A stretch of DNA of 64,000 nucleotides, taken from the NCBI RefSeq assembly GCF_008704655.1, contig NZ_CP023688.1, forward strand, positions 248,001 to 312,000, read 5' to 3'. Made by a program: the position numbers and the translations under genes. Numbering within the stretch: the stretch's first letter is position 1; each line of letters opens with the position of its first letter. Of this stretch, positions 8,927 to 17,463 are shown piece after piece. The DNA is from Streptomyces rimosus. Lineage in GTDB: Bacteria; Actinomycetota; Actinomycetes; Streptomycetales; Streptomycetaceae. Under the pieces are notes generated by a model. The model was not told where the DNA came from. It searched no databases and was given only the letters and a program-made list of their open reading frames with translations.

Positions 8927-10852
8927 TCACCCGGACAGCCCAGCCGGGTCGCGCGGCGGGGTGCCGGCGGTCTGCGCGGCGGCCGTCAGGAGGGTGAACC
9001 ACACGGTCTTTCCGGTCGGGCCGGGGCGGGTGCCCCAGGCGTCGGCCAGCGCCTCGACCAGCATCAGGCCGCGGCCGTTCTCCTCCGCGTTGTCCGCCAG
9101 CCGGGCCCGCGGCCGCGGGGTGCTGCCGTCCGAGACCTCCACCCCCAACTCGCGGGCGCTGTACCAGACGCGCAGGGCCAGCGGCCCGGGCGCGTGACGG
9201 ACCGCGTTGGTCAGCAGCTCCGAGACCAGCAGCAGCGCGGTGTCGGCGAGTGCGGTCAGGCCCCACCACCGCAGCGTCCGCCGCAGGAAGTGCCGCCCTT
9301 CGGGGACCGACGACGGCCGGCCGGCCAGTTCGGCCGTCGTGGTGTCCAGCGGGGCGGCGGGGAAGCCGACCAGCAGAAGGGTCACGTCGTCGGCGTACGT
9401 GGCGGTGCCGGGCAGCATCGTGTGCAGGACGCGGTCGGCGGCGCCCTCCAGGTCCGGGGTGGTGGCGAAGACCTCCCGCAAGGTGGCGGTGAGCAGGTCC
9501 AGTTGCGCGTCGATGTCGCTGTGGGGCGTTTCCACCAGGCCGTCGGTGTAGAGGGCCAGGGTCGTTCCGGCGCGCAACGGCAACCGTACCTGCTGGTGCG
9601 GTACGCCGCCCACGCCGAGCGGGATGCCGGTCGGCACCGGCAGGGCGCTGACCGTTCCGTCGGGCGCGACGAGCCAGACCGGCAGGTGTCCGGCCGAGCA
9701 GGCGGTCACCTCGCCGAGCGCCGGGTCGGCCTCCAGGTAGGTGCAGGTGACGAACTGTTCCGGCAGCCCGCGCGTGAACGTGTCCAGCGTCTGGATCAGC
9801 TCGCACGGCGGGGTCCCGGCCAGTGCCAGCGCGCGGGCGGCGGAGCGCAGCTGCCCCATGACGACGGCCGCGTCCAGGCCGCGCCCCATGACATCCCCTA
9901 TGATCACGCCGACCCGCCCGGCGCCGAGATCGATCAGGTCGAGCCAGTCGCCGCCCACCCCCTGCCCCTGGGTGGAGGGCAGATAGCGGGTGGCGGCGCG
10001 GGCGCCGGGGATCTGTTCGGAGGCGCCCATCAGGCGCAGGGCCAGCGCGATGTGCCGCTGCTGCGCGTACAGTTCGGCCAGTTCCCGTTCAGCCTTCTTG
10101 CGCTCGGTGATGTCGCGCACCGTGGAACAGGCGCCGGTGATGACGCCGTTACGGTTGCGGATCGGCCACAGCGTCACGTCGACGTCGAGGACCCGGCCGT
10201 CGCTGGTGGTCCGCCGGGTCTCGTAATGCTCGATCCGCTCACCCCGGCCGATCCGCTCCAGCAGATCCGCCTCCTCATCCTTCAGATCCGGCGGAATCAG
10301 CAACCCGATGTGCCGCCCCACCACCTCCTGCGCCCGATACCCGTACAACCGCTGCGCCGCCGCGTTCCAGAACGTGACCTGCCCGTCCAACGTCTTGATC
10401 AAAATCGCGTCCTGGGAGGACTCCACCACCACGGCCAGCTCGTCGATGCGCGCCTCGGACCGTTTGCGTTCGCCGATGTCCCGGGTGAGGGAACAGGCCG
10501 CGTTGACGACGCCCTGCCGCGTACGGATCGGCCACAGCGACACGTCCACGTCCAGGACCCGGCCGTCACTGGTGGTCCGCCGGGTCTCGTAATGCTCGAT
10601 CCGCTCACCCCGGCCGATCCGCTCCAGCAGATCCGCCTCCTCATCCTTCAGATCCGGCGGAATCAGCAACCCGATGTGCCGCCCCACCACCTCCTGCGCC
10701 CGATACCCGTACAACCGCTGCGCCGCCGCGTTCCAGAACGTGACCTGCCCGTCCAACGTCTTGATCAAAATCGCGTCCTGGGAGGACTCCACCAGCCCTC
10801 GGAACAGTCCCTGCTCGCCCGCGGCGTTCCGCAGGGCCTCCATTGCCGTCAT
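8927..10852 (-). CDS. PAS-PAS-PP2C phosphatase with C-terminal HATPase (RsbU/SpoIIE type)
   Basis: This 641-residue regulator probably dephosphorylates an anti-sigma-factor antagonist in a partner-switching pathway. Domain order is PAS 1 (about 12-115), PAS 2 (about 134-237), a SpoIIE-type PP2C domain (about 285-490; GGDWLD, IIGDVMGRGLDAA, LALYTDGLVE) and a GHKL/HATPase domain (about 510-620; LVSELLTNAVRHA, GRGLMLVEALADAWG), which may act as an anti-sigma kinase. The two PAS domains are almost identical because 226 bp are duplicated exactly. The frame is open to 10903, but the ATG at 10852 has GAGG six bases upstream and starts just before PAS 1. No sigma factor or antagonist is adjacent. PAS ligands cannot be predicted. 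Confidence 0.92.
   Translation of the reverse strand: MTAMEALRNAAGEQGLFRGLVESSQDAILIKTLDGQVTFWNAAAQRLYGYRAQEVVGRHIGLLIPPDLKDEEADLLERIGRGERIEHYETRRTTSDGRVLDVDVSLWPIRTRQGVVNAACSLTRDIGERKRSEARIDELAVVVESSQDAILIKTLDGQVTFWNAAAQRLYGYRAQEVVGRHIGLLIPPDLKDEEADLLERIGRGERIEHYETRRTTSDGRVLDVDVTLWPIRNRNGVITGACSTVRDITERKKAERELAELYAQQRHIALALRLMGASEQIPGARAATRYLPSTQGQGVGGDWLDLIDLGAGRVGVIIGDVMGRGLDAAVVMGQLRSAARALALAGTPPCELIQTLDTFTRGLPEQFVTCTYLEADPALGEVTACSAGHLPVWLVAPDGTVSALPVPTGIPLGVGGVPHQQVRLPLRAGTTLALYTDGLVETPHSDIDAQLDLLTATLREVFATTPDLEGAADRVLHTMLPGTATYADDVTLLLVGFPAAPLDTTTAELAGRPSSVPEGRHFLRRTLRWWGLTALADTALLLVSELLTNAVRHAPGPLALRVWYSARELGVEVSDGSTPRPRARLADNAEENGRGLMLVEALADAWGTRPGPTGKTVWFTLLTAAAQTAGTPPRDPAGLSG
10203..10428. 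repeat. Copy 1 of a perfect 226-bp direct repeat (PAS domain)
   Basis: Identical base for base to 10569-10794; the offset of 366 bp is exactly 122 codons, so the frame is kept. It encodes most of the second PAS domain in the protein. Flanking sequence continues at reduced identity. Confidence 0.97.
10569..10794. repeat. Copy 2 of a perfect 226-bp direct repeat (PAS domain)
   Basis: Second copy of the exact repeat at 10203-10428; it encodes most of the first PAS domain. Synonymous sites are also identical, which points to recent duplication or gene conversion. Confidence 0.97.
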
Positions 10853-11102
10853 CGGTGCCTCATCTCGCCTGACGCATCCGCTCCCGGGCAACGGGTGTGA
10901 CACTCGCCGTTACGGCACCCGCGGCCGGCCCCCGGACAGGTCCCCGCCGTCCCCGCAGACCCATGCCTGCGGAGGGTGCGGTTATTGGAGCACGCACGGG
11001 GCGACCTCAATGGGTTTGTTCAGTTTTGGACGCTACTGGCCCGAGCCCTGCCACTTTCCCGCCCGATTCCGTATGGATCCGGACTGATCCGGCGGGGCCT
11101 GT

Positions 11103-11333
11103 TCAGGACGGGGAGCGGTCCTGCGGCCGGAGGCGGTAGATGTTCTCCGCCCGGATGCCTTCGAAGTCCTCGACGAGGTTGAAGGAGACGCTCTCCCCCG
11201 ACAGCAGCGTTCGGGCCCCTTCGGCCCCCTGGATCGCCGAACGGTAGGCCAGCACGTCCGGGCCGCCGCCGCTCTGGGCGACCAGGCCGGCACCACGTTC
11301 ATGGTCGAACCATTTGACGATGCCATGGGGCAC
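11103..11333 (-). CDS. Cold-shock-domain-like protein
   Basis: A 76-residue protein with a cold-shock-domain opening HGIVKWFDHERGAGLVAQ, where the first RNA-binding motif is normally KGFGFI; here the aromatic residues are replaced. The body VLAYRSAIQGAEGARTLLSG, VSFNLVEDFEGIRAENIYRL follows the beta-strand order of a CSD. The GTG at 11333 has AGAGGTG seven bases upstream, giving a start just before the conserved GIVKWF. A longer frame to 11369 is possible but has no support. It probably binds single-stranded nucleic acid, though with altered aromatics. It lies alone between the phosphatase and DUF1918 genes. Confidence 0.8.
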   Translation of the reverse strand: MPHGIVKWFDHERGAGLVAQSGGGPDVLAYRSAIQGAEGARTLLSGESVSFNLVEDFEGIRAENIYRLRPQDRSPS

Positions 11334-11553
11334 AACGATCACCTCTGCCGGGCGGAGCGGTCGGTACACCCAACGAGTGCCCCCTCACCGGTGGTTAAGG
11401 GAGCGCACTCACCGGCGCACGTAGCTCGCGCCCGGCGCCCGGACAGCCCCTCATCCAGGCGTACGGCGTCCTTGCTCCGGAGCCTGTGCCGGTGCCCGGG
11501 CCCGCGTCCGCGCCCAGGCCCGCGCCGGGATTCGGCCGCCCCGGCGCGTCGGC

Positions 11554-11754
11554 TCAGGAGCGTTCGCCGCCCCGGCGGTTGTCGACGACGCTGTCCGGGC
11601 CGGGCGTCATGATCGTCTCGTGCCCGTTGTCCGCGCGGACCCGGTACGGCGGATTGCCGTCCTTTCCCAGCACCTCGACGATCTCCACCACGCGGTCGCT
11701 GTTCCCGACGGCCCGCCCGTGGACCACCAGGCGGTCTCCCTTACTGGCGTGCAT
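11554..11754 (-). CDS. DUF1918 domain protein
   Basis: This 66-residue protein matches the DUF1918 family common in actinobacteria: MHASKGDRLVVHGRAVG, DRVVEIVEVLG, PPYRVRADNGHET and PGPDSVV are typical. It is a small beta-barrel-like domain of unknown role. The ATG at 11754 follows GAGAGGG. It is encoded by itself on the minus strand, downstream of the DUF2079 gene and separated from it by about 135 bp. Confidence 0.88.
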   Translation of the reverse strand: MHASKGDRLVVHGRAVGNSDRVVEIVEVLGKDGNPPYRVRADNGHETIMTPGPDSVVDNRRGGERS

Positions 11755-11889
11755 GCGGCACCCTCTCTGCAAAGTCCGAACCCTTGGTAAAACCGCACTT
11801 CTGCGGGGGAAACCCTAGTGGTGCCCGCGGAACGGCAGAGTGCGCACAGCGCGGGGCATTCAGGTGGTTGCGGCCGAATCCGCGTCGGC

Positions 11890-13527
11890 TCATCCGGTGA
11901 ACAGGCTCCTGCCCAACGCCGGGTCGGGCACGTCTTTCACCGGTGTACTGTCCGGCCCGGGTACGCGCGTGCCGGGAACCACAGCCGTCCTGTCCACCCG
12001 GCACAGGAGCGCCACATCGCCTTTGGCCCAGATACGTCGGTAGCCGTTCGCCAGAAGCAGTTCCTGGCGCTGTTTCAGCTGCGCGGGCGAGGTGAACGGG
12101 AAAGTGGTCTCCGCGGTTTGCAGGACGACATAGTCGGCGCCGCGCGGCGCCGCGTCGAGAATCATCGTACGGGTACGTGCTGTCAGCCGTACGGCCACAT
12201 TGTTGTCCGCCTCCACCGTCGCTCCGTCCGGTACCCGCTCGGCGGCCTCGGTCAGAGCCTGGCCACGCGCGGAGGGCACCCAATGATGCGGGTTCACCAG
12301 CGCGGCGAGGCCGAGGCAGCAGGCGACCACCGCGTTGAGCCCCACCGCGCACACCCCGCCCACGGCCACTCGCCGCCGAAATGCCCGCCCTTCCCCCTGC
12401 GCCGCGCGGTGAATGCGCGCGGCGGTTTCCACCGCCGCGGTCAGCAGGAACGGCCAGGCGAAAGCATCGTAATGGTGGATGATCGGCCAGTGGTGGGGAT
12501 TGTCGGACAGGACGCGTTCGGCGATCAGCGGGAGGGCACACAGCGTCGTGGCCGAGCCGAGCGGCAGGAACAGCAGCGTGGCCACGAGCCAGAGGATCAG
12601 CCCGGCTTTCACCGGGGTGCCGAATGCGACGGCGAGGAAGGCGCCCGGATCGGTCACGGCGCGATGCGCCAATTCGACGAAATCCGCGCCGACTTCACCG
12701 TAACTCCAGTAATACTGCCGGGGCCCGCCCATCGCCGGTATCAGCGCACCCACCGTCACGGCCGTCATGGCCGGTCCGAGCACCAGAAGGGCCGCGCCCG
12801 TCAGCCGGGCGCGGCCCCCGCCGCCGCGCCGGTTGCGCCACAGCAGAACGGCGCCGTATACACCCACGACGAGGCCGAGGTCCTCCTTCGTCAGGCACAG
12901 GAGGACGGCGCAGACGCACACCGCGCCATAGCGCCGGGCGAGGCCGCGCTCCAGCATGAGGAGCGTGAGCGGAACCGCGAAGGCCACTTCGTGGAAGCCG
13001 TTACGGGCCGCCATCAGCAGCGGCCAGCCGACCGCGTAGGAAAGGGCGGCCAGAAAGGCCGCCCGATCGCGCGTCGCCGGTACCGCGTGGGCGAAACAGC
13101 GCAAGGCCATCCGGCGGACGACCGGTGTCCCGGCGGCGAACAGCGCGGACTGGGCCAGTATCAGCACCCGCGGGTCGTTCCCCACCCAGTACAGCGGGGC
13201 CAACAGCGCCAGGACCGGCGAGAAATGGTCGCCGAGGAGGGAGACCAGCGGCGGGAACTCATGGTGCACATTCTTGATTTCGGAGCGCGGCAGCTCGAAG
13301 CGGGCGTACGCGCGCACGCCCTGGTCGAAGATGCCGAGGTCGAATCCGCCGACACCCACCGTGTGCCACATCTGGAGACCCAGCCCGCAGGTGACGGCGA
13401 AACACAGGAGGGTCGGCCATGAGGACGCGGGAAGGCGGGCGCGGAGTTTCCCGCGCAGGCCGGAAAGGCCGGAATGTGTACGCGGATGGTCGGTTCTTTC
13501 CGTAATGACGAGCGGCTCGATGATCAC
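11890..13527 (-). CDS. DUF2079 multispanning membrane protein
   Basis: This 545-residue integral membrane protein has an N-terminal helix (SWPTLLCFAVTCGLGLQMWH), then the DUF2079 signature: GGFDLGIFDQGV, HHEFPPLVSLLGDHFSPVL, a series of about ten hydrophobic helices, and the SDNPHHWPIIHHYDAF block. The topology and the histidine-rich loop resemble GT-C mannosyltransferases, so a polyprenol-dependent glycosyl transfer on the outer face is possible but unproven. The soluble C-terminal part (about 390-545) has VPDGATVEADNNVAVRLTAR. The start ATG at 13527 has no strong ribosome site; it is the first in-frame start ahead of the conserved region. It appears monocistronic. Confidence 0.88.
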   Translation of the reverse strand: MIIEPLVITERTDHPRTHSGLSGLRGKLRARLPASSWPTLLCFAVTCGLGLQMWHTVGVGGFDLGIFDQGVRAYARFELPRSEIKNVHHEFPPLVSLLGDHFSPVLALLAPLYWVGNDPRVLILAQSALFAAGTPVVRRMALRCFAHAVPATRDRAAFLAALSYAVGWPLLMAARNGFHEVAFAVPLTLLMLERGLARRYGAVCVCAVLLCLTKEDLGLVVGVYGAVLLWRNRRGGGGRARLTGAALLVLGPAMTAVTVGALIPAMGGPRQYYWSYGEVGADFVELAHRAVTDPGAFLAVAFGTPVKAGLILWLVATLLFLPLGSATTLCALPLIAERVLSDNPHHWPIIHHYDAFAWPFLLTAAVETAARIHRAAQGEGRAFRRRVAVGGVCAVGLNAVVACCLGLAALVNPHHWVPSARGQALTEAAERVPDGATVEADNNVAVRLTARTRTMILDAAPRGADYVVLQTAETTFPFTSPAQLKQRQELLLANGYRRIWAKGDVALLCRVDRTAVVPGTRVPGPDSTPVKDVPDPALGRSLFTG

Positions 13528-13712
13528 CAGCGCACTTTAATGATCGAAGTTGGCGGACCGGCACGTTCCAGGCAGCGTTTTCCGGACGTTGTTTCCCGCA
13601 CCGGGTGAAGACATCCGGCACTGCACCGACTCCCGCGCGGACGGCCCGGAATGCCACCGCCCGCACCATCCCGGAATTAGGGCTTCATCCGCCACTCCCC
13701 GTTCCGCGGCCC

Positions 13713-14316
13713 TCATCCCACCTTCGGCGCCGCCCGCATCGCCATGTACGCACAAGGAGTGCCGTCCCGCAGCGTCGCGAAGACCACCGGCATCCAGTCC
13801 TCACTGACGGAGGAGCCGTCGCCGCGCGCCGCGAACACCGTCTCGGAGACCGGCACCACATCCATTTCGAGTGGCGGGTGGAAGTGCGCCATTCCCTCGA
13901 CGAACGCATAGGTCAGATGCGGCGTGCCGGCGCGTTCGGAGAGGGTGATGACGACGCCCGCGCGCCGGTAGGTGCCGAGGTACGGCGTCACGTCCACCAC
14001 GGGAGGCCGTGCGGGCGGCCCGAAGGGCTCGGGCATCCGCACCCCGGCGAGCTCGCCGAGCAGTTCCCTGAACAGCGCGTCGCAGAGCCGGCGGGCACTG
14101 CCGCCGTTGGTCAGCAGGGCTATGGCCACACCGGCCTCCGGCACCACGCGCAGATACGCGTACTGCCCGACCGACGCGCCGTCGTGGCCGTACCCGCGGA
14201 TGCCGTTCCAGTCATACAGCGACCAGCCCAGGCCCCACCCGTCGGAGGAGACCGACCAGCGGTCGGGGCAGTCGGGATCGCGGCGCGGCTCGAAGAGTGA
14301 GGGCCTTCGGTTCGCC
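13713..14316 (-). pseudogene. C-terminal remnant of a class C beta-lactamase-fold serine hydrolase
   Basis: The translation contains DGWGLGWSLYDWNG, YGHDGASVGQYAYLRVVP and GVAIALLTNGG, followed by a C-terminal beta domain, as in the last half of serine beta-lactamase/D-aminopeptidase-type hydrolases. HDG corresponds to the third active-site motif, but the N-terminal half with SxxK and YxN is absent. Homology begins about 20 bp from the stop of the neighbouring GNAT gene, so the front half was probably lost by a deletion that joined the two genes. There is no convincing start or ribosome site. The frame of the remnant is intact, which suggests a recent event. Confidence 0.72.
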
Positions 14317-14337
14317 CAACTGGAGCCCCCTACCCGC

Positions 14338-14874
14338 TCATCCCGGCCGTTCCACGCGATAGACGTAGTGGGCGCGGCCGGCCGTGGGGCTGTCCGGTTC
14401 GAGTTCGCCTTCCGCGACACGGCGCAGACCGGCCTTCTCCAGGGTGCGCCACGATGCCCGGTTGGCGACCGGTACGGGGATCAGGACGGCCGGTGCGTGC
14501 GGGTGGTCGTCCCACGTCGCCCGTACGACCGCACGGATCATGCGCGGACCGTGCCCCCGCCCCACCTGGCCGCGATCGCCTATGAGGTAGTCGAGTGTCA
14601 TCGCTTCCCCCGGCACCTCGGTCAGGGCGGCCAGCTCGGCCCGGTAGTCGGGGTAGTCGGCGAACCGGGAGGGCTGGACGAGGCCGAAGGGCCGGCCGTC
14701 GAGGAGGACGAGCAGGTCCTCCGACGGCTCTTCGCCCCTGGCGACCGGGCCGAAGTCGCGTGCCACCGCCTCCGGCGAGGTCTCGTGGTTCCACCAGCGC
14801 GCGATGTGCGGCTGCTCCAGCCAGCGGCGCACCAGCGGGAAGTCGGCTTCGGCGAGCCGTCGCCAGGTGATCAT
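14338..14874 (-). CDS. GNAT N-acetyltransferase, AAC(6')-like
   Basis: This 178-residue acetyl-CoA-dependent acyltransferase resembles the aminoglycoside 6'-N-acetyltransferase and siderophore-acyltransferase branch of GNAT. Visible are an N-terminal WRRLAEADFPLVRRWLEQPH, the HIARWWN segment, LDYLIGDRGQVGRGHGPRMI (acetyl-CoA loop) and a C-terminal VPVANRASWRTLEKAGLRRV. The ATG has GGAGGATTCG upstream. It directly abuts the truncated hydrolase pseudogene downstream. Whether it modifies an antibiotic or another amine cannot be told; the family covers both, and no resistance claim is made. Confidence 0.88.
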   Translation of the reverse strand: MITWRRLAEADFPLVRRWLEQPHIARWWNHETSPEAVARDFGPVARGEEPSEDLLVLLDGRPFGLVQPSRFADYPDYRAELAALTEVPGEAMTLDYLIGDRGQVGRGHGPRMIRAVVRATWDDHPHAPAVLIPVPVANRASWRTLEKAGLRRVAEGELEPDSPTAGRAHYVYRVERPG

Positions 14875-14929
14875 CGAATCCTCCGCCCCCTCGCCCCGAG
14901 GCCCCGTCGCCCCTTACGCGCGCCCGCCA

Positions 14930-15808
14930 TCAGGTCGCGGACGGCTCCGCACCGTCCGCGTCCTCCGTATCGGCCCGTGGCAGTACGACGATGCCCCAGG
15001 TGACCATAACCGCCCCTACCGCTGCCGGGACCAGCCACCATCCCGTACGCACCCGTTCCCCGTACACCACGATGCCGAGAGCCAGGCTGACCAGCGCCTC
15101 ACCGAGGGTCAGGGCGGGCTGCGAGGCGACCAGCGGGCCGGACTCCATGGCGTTGGCCAGCAGGAACAGCGCGCACGCGCCCGCCGCGACGAAGGCGTAC
15201 GTCTGCCAGGAGGCGAAGAACGCGCCCGGTCCGTGCCGGTCGAAGGTGTCGGTCGCGGCCTTCATCAGCGTCGCGGTCAGCGCGTAGCCGATCGCGGAGG
15301 CGGAGCTGAAGAACGCGGCGCGCGCTTTGCCCCGTGGCCGCGGCAGGGCGGCCAGTACGCACGCGGCCATGGCGCCCACGGCGGCCACCAGGGTGAGCAC
15401 CCACTTCCCGGCGGAGACCTCGGTGCCGCCGCCGGACGGCGCGGCGGCGGCCAGCCCCAGGCCGAGCCCGGCGGCCACCATGACCGACGCCGCCCAGCCG
15501 ATCGCGGGCAGTCGGCGCCGGGCCACCGCAGAGGCGATGAGCAGCGTGAACGGCAGTTCCAGCACCAGGATGGGCTGCACCAGGGACAGCGATCCCAGGG
15601 TCAGGGCGAGCGCCTGGCACGCCGCGGCGCCGACGATGACGGCGATGCCGCCCAGCCACGCCGGGCTGCGCAGCAGGTGCCGGACCAGCCGGACACTGAA
15701 GGCGTCGCCCGGCGGCACCTTGCGTGCCGCGATCCGCTGCAGCACGGTGCCCGTAGCATTGGCCACGGCCGTCAGCAGGGCGAACAGCGCGGAGAGCACA
15801 GCTGACAC
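14930..15808 (-). CDS. EamA/DMT-superfamily membrane protein
   Basis: A 292-residue protein with about ten hydrophobic helices in two repeats: the first begins SALFALLTAVANATGTVLQR and the second SSASAIGYALTATLMKAATD. This is the DMT arrangement for small-molecule export, although many actinobacterial members have unknown substrates. The frame runs far upstream, but the GTG at 15808 with AGGAG six bases before it begins exactly at the first helix. A conserved ELPFTLLIASAVARRRLP follows helix 3. It is divergent from the LuxR-type gene across a 336-bp region. Confidence 0.85.
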   Translation of the reverse strand: MSAVLSALFALLTAVANATGTVLQRIAARKVPPGDAFSVRLVRHLLRSPAWLGGIAVIVGAAACQALALTLGSLSLVQPILVLELPFTLLIASAVARRRLPAIGWAASVMVAAGLGLGLAAAAPSGGGTEVSAGKWVLTLVAAVGAMAACVLAALPRPRGKARAAFFSSASAIGYALTATLMKAATDTFDRHGPGAFFASWQTYAFVAAGACALFLLANAMESGPLVASQPALTLGEALVSLALGIVVYGERVRTGWWLVPAAVGAVMVTWGIVVLPRADTEDADGAEPSAT

Positions 15809-16144
15809 AAAGGGCTCCTGCGGTCCGGCGCAGCGGTCACCGGCCGCCACTGCCCCCACGGTGCCAGACCGGTCAAGCGTGCCGGAACCGCAGCACCGCG
15901 ACGAGCCGTCGATCACACGATCGGCTCTCCCGCCGGCTCCAGGCGCGGCTACGTGCGGCCATGTGCGCCTCTCCGTGCCGGTGGGGTGGCAGCGAAGGCG
16001 GTGGTCAAGGGTGACGGCGGAGGGTGAGGGGTGGGGGTGGCGTGAACTCGCCAGCGGTTCAATCCGCGACCACCCGTCACCAAGTGCCCTTCGTCCGCTA
16101 CTCTTTGTAACGAGGCTACTGGGGCCGAGAACGGGGGTTCGGCT
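15809..16144. other. Divergent intergenic region, no gene seen
   Basis: This 336-bp space lies between the DMT gene and the LuxR-type regulator. G-rich runs are present on the plus strand around 16010-16045, and an AT-richer stretch with TTTGTAACG lies 40 bp before the regulator. No firm promoter or operator could be assigned. Confidence 0.4.
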
Positions 16145-16900
16145 ATGGGGTTCACCGCATATCCGGCATGCGCGAACGAGCGCACGCGGACACGTGAGGA
16201 ACTCGCCGCGTTCATGAACGAGTCGCGGTTCGACATCGATCAGCAGGCCCGGCCGCCCGCCCAGCGCGTGCGCGGCGGCCGGGAGGCGGGCGAGGTGATG
16301 GCGCGGCTGCTCGCCGGCACCCGGCGCGAGCTGCTGAGCCTGCACGATCCTTCCGGCGGCCTGGAGCAGCAGATATCCGAACGGCTCCTGGCACGTGCCG
16401 CTTCGCTCGTGCGCACGGCCGTCGACCGGGTGCCGACGGTGCGCCAACTCGCCTCCCGCCGCGGGCTGGTCAACGACACCGAGCTGGGCACCTTCGCCTG
16501 GAAGAGCGGCGGCCACGCCCGGGTCATGCGCGAGATCCCCTTCCGCATGGCCGTCATGGACCGTACGGTCGCCATCCTCCCCACCGACCTGGACGCCTTC
16601 TTCAACGGGCTGCCGATCATCCGGGACCCGGTGGTGGTACGGGCGCTGGTGCGCGCCCACCGCTCCTGGTGGAAGACCAGCGAGGACCCGGCAGCCCACG
16701 AACGCACCGACGGACCGCCCGCCCACCTGCTCCCGGTTCTCGACTGCCTGCTCGCCGGCCTCACCGACGACGCGGCCGGCGCCCGCCTGTCCCTGTCCCC
16801 ACGCACCTACAGCCGCCGCGTGAACGAACTCCTCACCCTCCTCCAAACCAACAGCCGCTTCCGCGCCGGGGCCGAGGCGATACGTCGGGGGTGGGCTTGA
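16145..16900 (+). CDS. LuxR-type transcriptional regulator with TrmB-like sensor region
   Basis: A 251-residue single-protein regulator. The C-terminus (about 195-250) is a LuxR-like helix-turn-helix: PVLDCLLAGLTDDAAGARLS and LSPRTYSRRVNELLTLLQ, ending FRAGAEAIRRGW, the usual close of orphan LuxR-type proteins. The middle (about 45-180) resembles the sensor domain seen in TrmB- or phospholipase-D-like regulators: ARLLAGTRRELLSLHDP, RVPTVRQLASRRGLVNDTE, REIPFRMAVMDRTVAILP. The start is an ATG; no strong Shine-Dalgarno sequence is visible. A divergent DMT transporter is a plausible target but the sequence does not prove it. Confidence 0.82.
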   Translation: MGFTAYPACANERTRTREELAAFMNESRFDIDQQARPPAQRVRGGREAGEVMARLLAGTRRELLSLHDPSGGLEQQISERLLARAASLVRTAVDRVPTVRQLASRRGLVNDTELGTFAWKSGGHARVMREIPFRMAVMDRTVAILPTDLDAFFNGLPIIRDPVVVRALVRAHRSWWKTSEDPAAHERTDGPPAHLLPVLDCLLAGLTDDAAGARLSLSPRTYSRRVNELLTLLQTNSRFRAGAEAIRRGWA

Positions 16901-17206
16901 AGAGGGACCACCTGAGTGGAGGCCGGGAAGCAGCCGACCGCCTCGGCTTCGGGCCTACCTCATTTCCTTGCCGGCGGGCGGGGTGACGGCGACTACGTCC
17001 CGCTGCGTACGCCGCCCGCCTCCCGACCCACCGGCACCTACCTGACCTGCAATTATGTGGGCCCCGAGGGGCGCGGGGACAGTTCGATTGCTCCGGGTGG
17101 GGGGTTTACCCGAAGAATCACCCGTTCGCAGCTTTTTGCGGCTTGATACTTGCTGTGAGGCTGGAAGGACTCATGGTGACCGTCCCCACACCGAGGAGAG
17201 AACTCC
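16901..17206. other. Intergenic region, no gene seen
   Basis: This 306-bp region precedes the small membrane protein. It contains short G-rich palindromes (around 17060 and 17095) and an AT-richer patch near 17125-17150 that probably holds the promoter. GAGGAGA lies just before the next ATG. No gene is supported. Confidence 0.4.
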
Positions 17207-17401
17207 ATGATTCTGTCCATCTCCGGCGTCGTTCTGCTCGGCATCATCGTCTTTCTGTTCTTCCGCAAGGACGGGCTGAAGGTGTCCCACGCCCTCGTCT
17301 GCGCGCTCTTCGGGTTCTACCTCGCGGGTTCCGCGATCGCCCCGAGCATCAAGGCCGGCGGTGCGAGCCTGGCCAACCTCCTGGGCGGTCTCAAGCTCTG
17401 A
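17207..17401 (+). CDS. Small conserved membrane protein
   Basis: This 64-residue protein has an N-terminal hydrophobic segment (ILSISGVVLLGIIVFLFF), then RKDGLKVSHALVCALFGFYL and a second hydrophobic stretch before KAGGASLANLLGGLKL. It is widely seen in Streptomyces and often sits next to genes for FtsK/Tra-like proteins, as it does here. The ATG has GAGGAGA upstream. The FtsK-like gene starts 62 bp downstream on the same strand, so they are likely co-transcribed. Function is unknown. Confidence 0.82.
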   Translation: MILSISGVVLLGIIVFLFFRKDGLKVSHALVCALFGFYLAGSAIAPSIKAGGASLANLLGGLKL

Positions 17402-17463
17402 CCGCGCCCCCGTCCCCAGCGCACCCACCGCACCCTCCGCGTCACGAACCACCAGGAGACGAT

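Noticed and set aside
14338..14874. Definite aminoglycoside-resistance gene
   Set aside because: The fold is AAC(6')-like, but that branch of GNAT includes siderophore and other acyltransferases, so resistance cannot be claimed from sequence.
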